Assembly (NCBI GenBank): GCA_035771175.1
Contig: CM069608.1
Coordinates: forward strand, 12,614,019 to 12,678,018
Length of the DNA: 64,000 nucleotides
Direction of reading: 5' to 3'
Source: Paratinospora sagittata
Taxonomy: Eukaryota; Streptophyta; Magnoliopsida; Ranunculales; Menispermaceae
Position 1 is the stretch's first letter; each line of letters begins with the position of its first letter. The notes beneath the pieces are model-generated. The model was not told the DNA's origin. It worked only from the letters and a program-made list of their open reading frames with translations, and did not search any database. The translations under genes were made by a program, and so were the position numbers. Positions 58,386 through 64,000 of the stretch are shown here, one piece after another.

Positions 58386-59700
58386 TCAGTTGGTACTAGA
58401 AAACAATTCAGGGTATTTCTGTTTAATTGTTGCTTCTAGTTCCCATGTTGCTTCTTCGATGCCATGGTGATCCCAGAGCACCTTCACAAGTGGTATGCTA
58501 CGTTGCCTTAGTTCTTGAGTTTTTCTATCCAAAATCTGTATCGCTCCCTCTTGATACTTATTTCCTTCCTCAACCCGAACCTCGACTAAAGGGATGATAT
58601 GAGAAGGATCAGGACGATACTTGCGAAGCATAGATACGTGAAAAACGTCATGAACTTTAGGCATGGACGATGGAAGGGACAGACGATAAGCAAGTTTGCC
58701 AATACGTTCAATGATCTGAAATGGACCTATATATCACGGGGAAAGCTTTCCTTTGATCACAAAGCGTTTGATACCTCTTGTGGGCTAAACTTTTAGAAAA
58801 ACAAAGTCCCCCTTATCAAATTTTAGAGGTTGTCTCCGCTTGTCAACATAGCTCTTCTGTCGACTTTGTGCAACACGAAGTCATTCCTTTACTAGTGTGA
58901 TCTTCTCAGAAGTCTCTTGAACTAGTTCAGGGCCTAACTACGGTCGATCTGCCATATCTAACCAACAGACCGGAGATCTGCAAGGCCGACCATAGAGAGC
59001 CTCGTATGGTGCCATGCCGATACTAGTTTGGTAGCTGTTGTTGTATGCAAACTCAGCTAAATGTAAATACTTTGCCCATTCGTCATTAAAGTCCAAAATG
59101 CACACCGTAACATGTCTTCTAAGATTTGGATAAGCCTCTCTGACTGCCCATCAGTCTGAGGGTGGAAGGTTGTGCTCATAGTGATCTTAGAACCCATTCT
59201 ATTCTGGAAGCTTTTTCAAAAGTTTGATGTGAAGCGAGGGTCTCGATCAGAGACGATCGCGAGTGGTATGCCATGAAGGCGTACGATATCTCTTTCATAT
59301 AGTTCTGCAAGTTTGGCGGGATTATCCGTGAACTTTATTGGCAAGAAGTGTGCAGACTTTGTAAGTCTGTCAATGATAACCCAGATAGCATCTTGCCCTT
59401 TATTGTTTCGAGGTAAGGTCGTGACAACATCCATTGCGATGTTCTCCCATTTTCATTCTCCAATAGGTAACGGCTAGAGAAGTCCAGAGGGAACCCTTCG
59501 TTCTACCTTGACTTGCTGGCAAACGAGACATCGAGCAACGAAGTCTGCAATGTCCTTCTTCATTCCAGAAAACCAGAATTGTCGCTTGACATCCTTGTAC
59601 ATCTTGTCACCCCCAGGATGCATAGCGTACCTTGAACAGTGCATCTCAGTAAGCACTTCTTTCCGAACCTCAGGATCGTTCGGTAGACAGAGACGTTTTT
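58386..59700 (-). pseudogene. Element C integrase with chromodomain
   Basis: The chromodomain-like end is open (58664-58386: RRSIPLVKVLWDHHG... / SIPLVKVLWDHHGIEEATWELE). Upstream are the zinc-binding region (59656-59474: HPGGDK ... CLVCQQVK), core MDVVTTLPRNNKGQDAIWV, HFLPIKF and VSDRDPRF (59434-59216), then TDGQSE in a shifted frame. Stops at 59474 and 59216 and several frameshifts break it. Confidence 0.75.
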
Positions 59701-59806
59701 TATAGAAAACAGCCCCGTGTTATGAGACCGACCAATGAGGAAGGTCCTGGCCGCTGAGGAGAAGTTCTCATTTTTTCATTAACGAGCTCAGAGCGGCTGA
59801 AATCTT

Positions 59807-60957
59807 TCAAACGAGCTCAGAGTTGGCTGATAATTGAGAGAGTCGTGGTCTTGGTCCCTTTACGTTCAACTGTAGGTTAAAGTTCTCCAACTCCGTAGCC
59901 AACTTCCCCATTTCGTAGTTAAGAGTGCAAGCAACATAAGATTTTTTACTCAGGGCATCGGCCACAACATTGGCCTTTCCGGGATGGTACTGGAGTTGAA
60001 AGTCATAATCTTTCAAGAATTCCAACCATCGTCTTTGGCGGAGGTTTAGGTCTCTCTGAGTATATATGTACTTAAGACTCTTGTGATCCGAGAAGACCTC
60101 AAACTGTTCACCGTATAGGTAATGACGCCATAACTTCAGTACAAATATGACAGCTGCAAGTTCCAAGTCATGCGTTGGGTAATTTCCCTCATGAGTCTTC
60201 AGTTGTCTGGATGCATATGCAACCATTTGGCCTTCTTGCATTAGCACGACACCTAAGCCTTGGAGAAAGGCGTCGGTGTATAATGAAAATCCAATTGCAT
60301 TTCTTGGAGTGATAAGTACAGGTGTTGTCGTGAGGCATTTCTTCAATTCCTGAAATGATGCTTCACAGGCGGGATTCCAGATAAATCGCACGTCTTTTCG
60401 AGTGAGCTTGGTCATAGGTTCAACAATCTTTGAGAAGTCCTTGATGAAGCGTCGTAATAGCTAGCCAAACCAAGAAAACTCATAATCTGAGTAACAGTGG
60501 TAGGCTGCTTCCAGTTTAAAACGGCTTCAACCTTAGAAGGATCTACCTCAATGTCATTGCCTGAAACCACATGGCCTAGGAATTGAACTCTCTTTGCCCA
60601 AAATTCGCACTTACTCAACTTTGCATATAGTTGGTGGCTTCGCAAGGTCTGGAGGACTATCTTCAAATGTATTTTATGGTCTTCCGCGGTTGAGGAATAT
60701 ATCAAGATGTCGTCCACAAAAACCACCACAAATCGGTCTAAATATAACCTGAAAATGTGATTCATCAAATCCATGAATGCAGCAGGTGCATTTGTTAGAC
60801 CGAACGGCATGACTAAGAACTCGTAGTGACCGTACTGAGTTCTGAACGCCGTCTTGGTGATGTCCGACTCTCGGATCCGGAGTTGGTGATAACCAGACCG
60901 TAAATCAATCTTAGAGAAGTATTTATTTGGCTTCTCTAAGTTGGTAGAACAAGTCAT
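59807..60957 (-). pseudogene. Element C reverse transcriptase core and RNase H
   Basis: 60957-60412 carries RT with [27 protein letters not shown], the catalytic [13 protein letters not shown] and [13 protein letters not shown]. 60415-59807 carries the connection (TRKDVRF), RNase H ([33 protein letters not shown]) and [18 protein letters not shown]. Only a small frame break near 60450 separates them. This is the best-kept RT/RNase H of the A/B/C family here. Confidence 0.8.
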
Positions 60958-60959
60958 CG

Positions 60960-61512
60960 ATCCTGGGCAATGGATATCTGTTCTTGATGGTGACGTTATT
61001 CAACTTGCAATAATCGATGCAAAGTCGTAACGAACCATCCTTTTTGCGAACAAACAGAACTGGGGCGCCCTAGGGTGATGAACTCTTTCGAATGAAGCCA
61101 TTACTCTCTAATTCCTTTAGTTGTTTGTCTAATTCGACTAGCTCGACATTAGACATTCTGTATGGTGGAATTGAGATAGGCCCTGTCTCAGGTATGAGGT
61201 TAATCTCAAAATCGAATTTCCGAACTGGAGGAAGACCTGGAAGGTCATTTAGAAAAACTATTGGGAATTCAGATATGACGGGAACATCGTGTACTTCGGA
61301 AGGGTGCAGTGTTGGTAATTCATTTCCGTCACCAAGGGACAACACTCGAAGTTGTGACTTGAGAAGTGCAATTGTTGATTTGTGTATCCATTTCCTTATT
61401 CCCTGAATCTCGACAAACTCTCATGTAGGCAAGGTTAACTGAACTTGCTTGTTCATACAATCGATCTTTGCATTTAGTGGTGCTAGGCAGCCCATGCCGA
61501 TGATGATGTCGA
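60960..61512 (-). pseudogene. Element C RT N-terminus and end of protease, truncated
   Basis: 61345-61070 encodes the segment between protease and RT ([49 protein letters not shown] blocks). The sequence continues back to the protease ILGMDW-type region near 61500, and family homology ends at about 61512 where the inverted repeat starts. Confidence 0.7.
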
Positions 61513-61513
61513 A

Positions 61514-61666
61514 GTATTTCACAAAAAAAAATTAAAAAAAAATACTATTTGGTCAACGCCCGAACGTTCGGGCATGCATTGCGCCTGAACGTTCTAGCGC
61601 AATGCATGCCCGAACGTTCGGGCGTTGCCCAAATAGCAATATTTTTTTTTGTTTTTTGTGAAATAC
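61514..61666. repeat. Near-perfect inverted repeat (fold-back) of the LTR U3 end
   Basis: Arms 61514-61584 and 61597-61666 with a 12-bp spacer (CTGAACGTTCTA). The inner 31 bp of each arm (61554-61584, 61597-61627) pair without mismatch; the outer poly-A/poly-T parts pair with a few. Each arm contains the palindrome CGCCCGAACGTTCGGGCG. The right arm is the normal U3 end of the LTR; the left is its inverted copy. Confidence 0.9.
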
Positions 61667-61682
61667 AGGGTATTACAAAAAT

Positions 61683-62626
61683 ACTTCTTACTTTCTACTA
61701 TAAAGCCTTTTTACCTATAATCCCAGTAATATCCCTCAATATCTTAAACTAATATAAAAATTCCAACTCAAACCATATCAACTAATAAGGTCAATTTGGT
61801 AATTCAAAAGTTAAAGATTAACTTAAAGTTGTGTCCGACGTCTCCACCGTTTTTCTTTCTCTTTTTTAGTTTTAACTTCATAAAGTTGATGTGCGAGGCA
61901 CCTGTAACTAACCGTTGACTACAAATACGTTTGGTGGGTTGAGTACTAACTGATCATCTCTCTTAGTAAGGTTTTATACTCTTCATTATTTTCTTCTTCC
62001 CTCTCCAACTCTTTCTTTGTTGCTGTCTTTGATCAAATTTATTAAATAAGAATGTAACACTCATGGCTAAGTTTGGGATATTTTGTGTTAAAATTTATTT
62101 AGTTTAATTTTTTTTTTTATTATACCCGATCCGTCAAAACTAATTTATCCACGTGCAACGCTCCTGCTCTTCCACTAATCTGTAATTAATAAATTTTCAT
62201 ATTATTTTCATTAATTTAATATTAACAGTTATTAATTTTATCACAAAACTAATTAATTTTAATAAAAAATAAATAATTTTATTAATTTAATGAAAAATTA
62301 AAAAACTGCTTTTATGGAATATTTAAAAATATTTTTTTTTAAAATAATTTTATTTAATTTATTGAAAATAAGTTCATTAATTTTATTGAATATTATCTTT
62401 ACTACTTTTTATAATAAAAAAAAATTAATGTTTATTTTTATTAAAAGTTTTTATTTTATTTTATTAAAGAAATATTTTAAATTTTTAATAAAAATAAAAA
62501 AGATTTTTTAATAATTTGTACTAGTAATTTTAAATTAATAAGTTAGTTTTATTAATTTAATAATAATTTTAAGAATGTAATTTTTTAAATTTTAAGTTAT
62601 TTTTATAATATTTTATTAATTAATTT
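61683..62626. other. Very AT-rich intergenic DNA
   Basis: 62180-62620 is almost only A and T, with short unsupported frames. No gene or repeat family recognised. Confidence 0.6.
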
Positions 62627-64000
62627 TGTTGGTGCAAAATCTGACCAACACCAAGTAGGTGAACACGTGGAGGAGATGAACTCTTCGATTCCGGCGAGGG
62701 TTGATCAGCTAGAGCTGAAAAGAAGAGAGAAAATAGTAGGGCTATCGTAAGGAATGCCGGTGTGGTGCCGGCTAAAAATCCTCTGATACCTAAGTTAGAG
62801 CTTGTATAAGACTATAACAATAACTCTTGTAGAAAATTGTTCGTACCTCATGAGGAGAGTTGTAGGTCTTATTTATAGAGGAGGTCTTTTGGCCAGAATG
62901 GCTAGCTGCCCAGTAGGCATAGTGCCACATGTCATCTCGTCGTTGGTCGAGATGAGCTCATTTATTCTGAGTTGGTCTTGGAGAAGGAATCTCATCCTGT
63001 CCTCGATGGTTCCTATCTTTCTGGTTCATCTCGGAGTAGGAATCTTATCTCATCTCAGATGATCCCTATTTTCCTAATTTGTCTCGGAGGAGGAGTCATA
63101 TCCCGTCTCTATGTCGAAGTTCGTGTTTGAGAATGCAGTTACCTCGGATTCCTCGGGATATGGCGTGCTAGGAAGGACTCCCTAATCTTCTCTATTTCGT
63201 CTGGAATGATTAGTTCTATTCTAGGCCGAGTTGTCAGCCTTGAACAGAACAGCACTGAGCTCGGCTAGGTCGCGCTAATGCTATGTGGCGCTCGTTCGTA
63301 CCTTTAGATGACGTCATTTTGACCCATAGTTTACCCTATACGTATTTGCATACGTATATATATGCATATTTGACGCTCGATGCACGTAGGTTTGAGTGTC
63401 TTTGCATGATCTTAGGTCATAGAGAGTGAGCATGAAGTTTCAGAGACCCGTTCGACGTCGAAACATGTCGAAAACGGTGTTTTGGATCTAACGGAGCTCG
63501 CTCCATGGAGGAAGAAATTTCTGTCACCGATTGCATCAATGCCTTGATCTCCTAGATCCGCTGTCCGATTGAGCTAAAATTTTGTCAGCTTATTCTTCTC
63601 TAATAGATCTTCATTATGAACGGTGAAGATCTTGATCGGAGTTATCTATTGTGAGTTATAAGACTCCAAACACTATTTTTCGGATTTACGGATTTTCTTG
63701 TGCAGTCAAACGGTTGGATCTCGCAATCCCACCATTGGATTGAGCTGAAATTTTACCAGATGTTAAATTGACGAGTATTTTGCAAGAAATTAATTATCTA
63801 AGTGCAAGTATAGGAGTAGGAAACTGTTCTTTTTATTTAAGTGTATTTTTTTCATGTGGGTCCAAAATACTTCTATAAAAGCCACTTTGGACGTGGGTTG
63901 CTCATTTTTACACTTTGAAGAAGGGGAAGGGAGCTAGGAAAAGGGGAAAAGAAGAGGAGAAGAGAAAGGAGAGAGGAGGCTTGGATTTTGGTGCTCTCAT
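62627..64000. repeat. LTR-like repeat running off the right edge
   Basis: Composition changes sharply at TGTTGGTGCAAAATC (62627), which includes a small stem GTTGGT/ACCAAC. Minus strand has CTATAAATAAG at about 62872, a plausible TATA. At 63560-63660, phrases such as GAACGGTGAAGATCTTGATC match, in reverse orientation, a phrase in the element D LTRs (26425-26480). A GA-rich tract (63915-63980) resembles D's. Partner LTR and coding region are outside the window. Confidence 0.4.

Larger units (their letters stand above)
56485..61677 (-). mobile_element. Element C: same family as A and B, internally deleted, with perfect target duplication
   Basis: Flanked by AAAAT at 56480-56484 and 61678-61682. 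Sense order readable: (fold-back remnant of the 5' LTR end), PR, RT, RNase H, integrase, chromodomain, 3' ORF, PPT, 3' LTR. The PBS, aORF, leader, gag and nearly all of the 5' LTR are missing. Because both outer ends and the target duplication survive, the loss was internal. Confidence 0.9.

Overview
This window is nuclear DNA from a flowering plant with a repeat-rich genome, most likely a eudicot. The evidence is a PLS-class PPR gene, Ty3/gypsy chromoviruses, a Ty1/copia element with 2-kb LTRs, CACTA and hAT DNA transposons, and AT-rich spacers. I see no tRNA, rRNA, CRISPR array or bacterial-style operon. Only one ordinary host gene is evident (PPR, 53544-55142, +). Nearly everything else is transposon sequence in nested layers.

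Layout. (1) 1-8975, minus: element A, a Tekay/Del-like chromovirus whose 3' LTR runs off the left edge. Sense order: 5' LTR, PBS, an extra ORF upstream of gag (aORF), gag, PR-RT, integrase-chromodomain, a second extra ORF, PPT, 3' LTR. (2) 8976-13587: AT-rich spacer with a decayed Ty1/copia relic and a possible CACTA end. (3) 13588-47017, minus: element B, same family as A, split by two insertions. Element E, Ty1/copia on plus (20147-39947), sits about 20 nt inside B's gag start. Element D, a younger chromovirus on minus (24181-35059), sits inside E. Element F (43192-46399) sits in B's 5' LTR. (4) 47018-52710, minus: remains of a CACTA transposon (Transposase_24-type and DUF4216-type parts), split by a non-autonomous hAT (49009-51172) with a perfect 8-bp target duplication. 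(5) 53544-55142: PPR gene. (6) 56485-61677, minus: element C, same family as A and B, internally deleted, ending in a fold-back. (7) 61678-64000: very AT-rich DNA, then an LTR-like repeat running off the right edge.

Relative ages. D's two LTRs are almost identical (about one substitution in the first 300 bp), so D is young. Sampled LTR divergence is roughly 5% for A and 7% for E. No element reads as intact; many stops are CAG, CAA or TGG changed by C-to-T or G-to-A, as expected from decay of methylated DNA.

Most interesting points: the A/B/C family carries extra ORFs at both ends, with hairpin repeats between aORF and gag; the E LTR carries a series of stem-loops with a constant GTAA loop and changing stems; the hAT carries outward-facing snRNA-type promoter modules (USE plus TATA, 34-nt spacing) near both ends, one aimed at the CACTA-derived gene; and element C ends in an inverted duplication of about 70 bp per arm.
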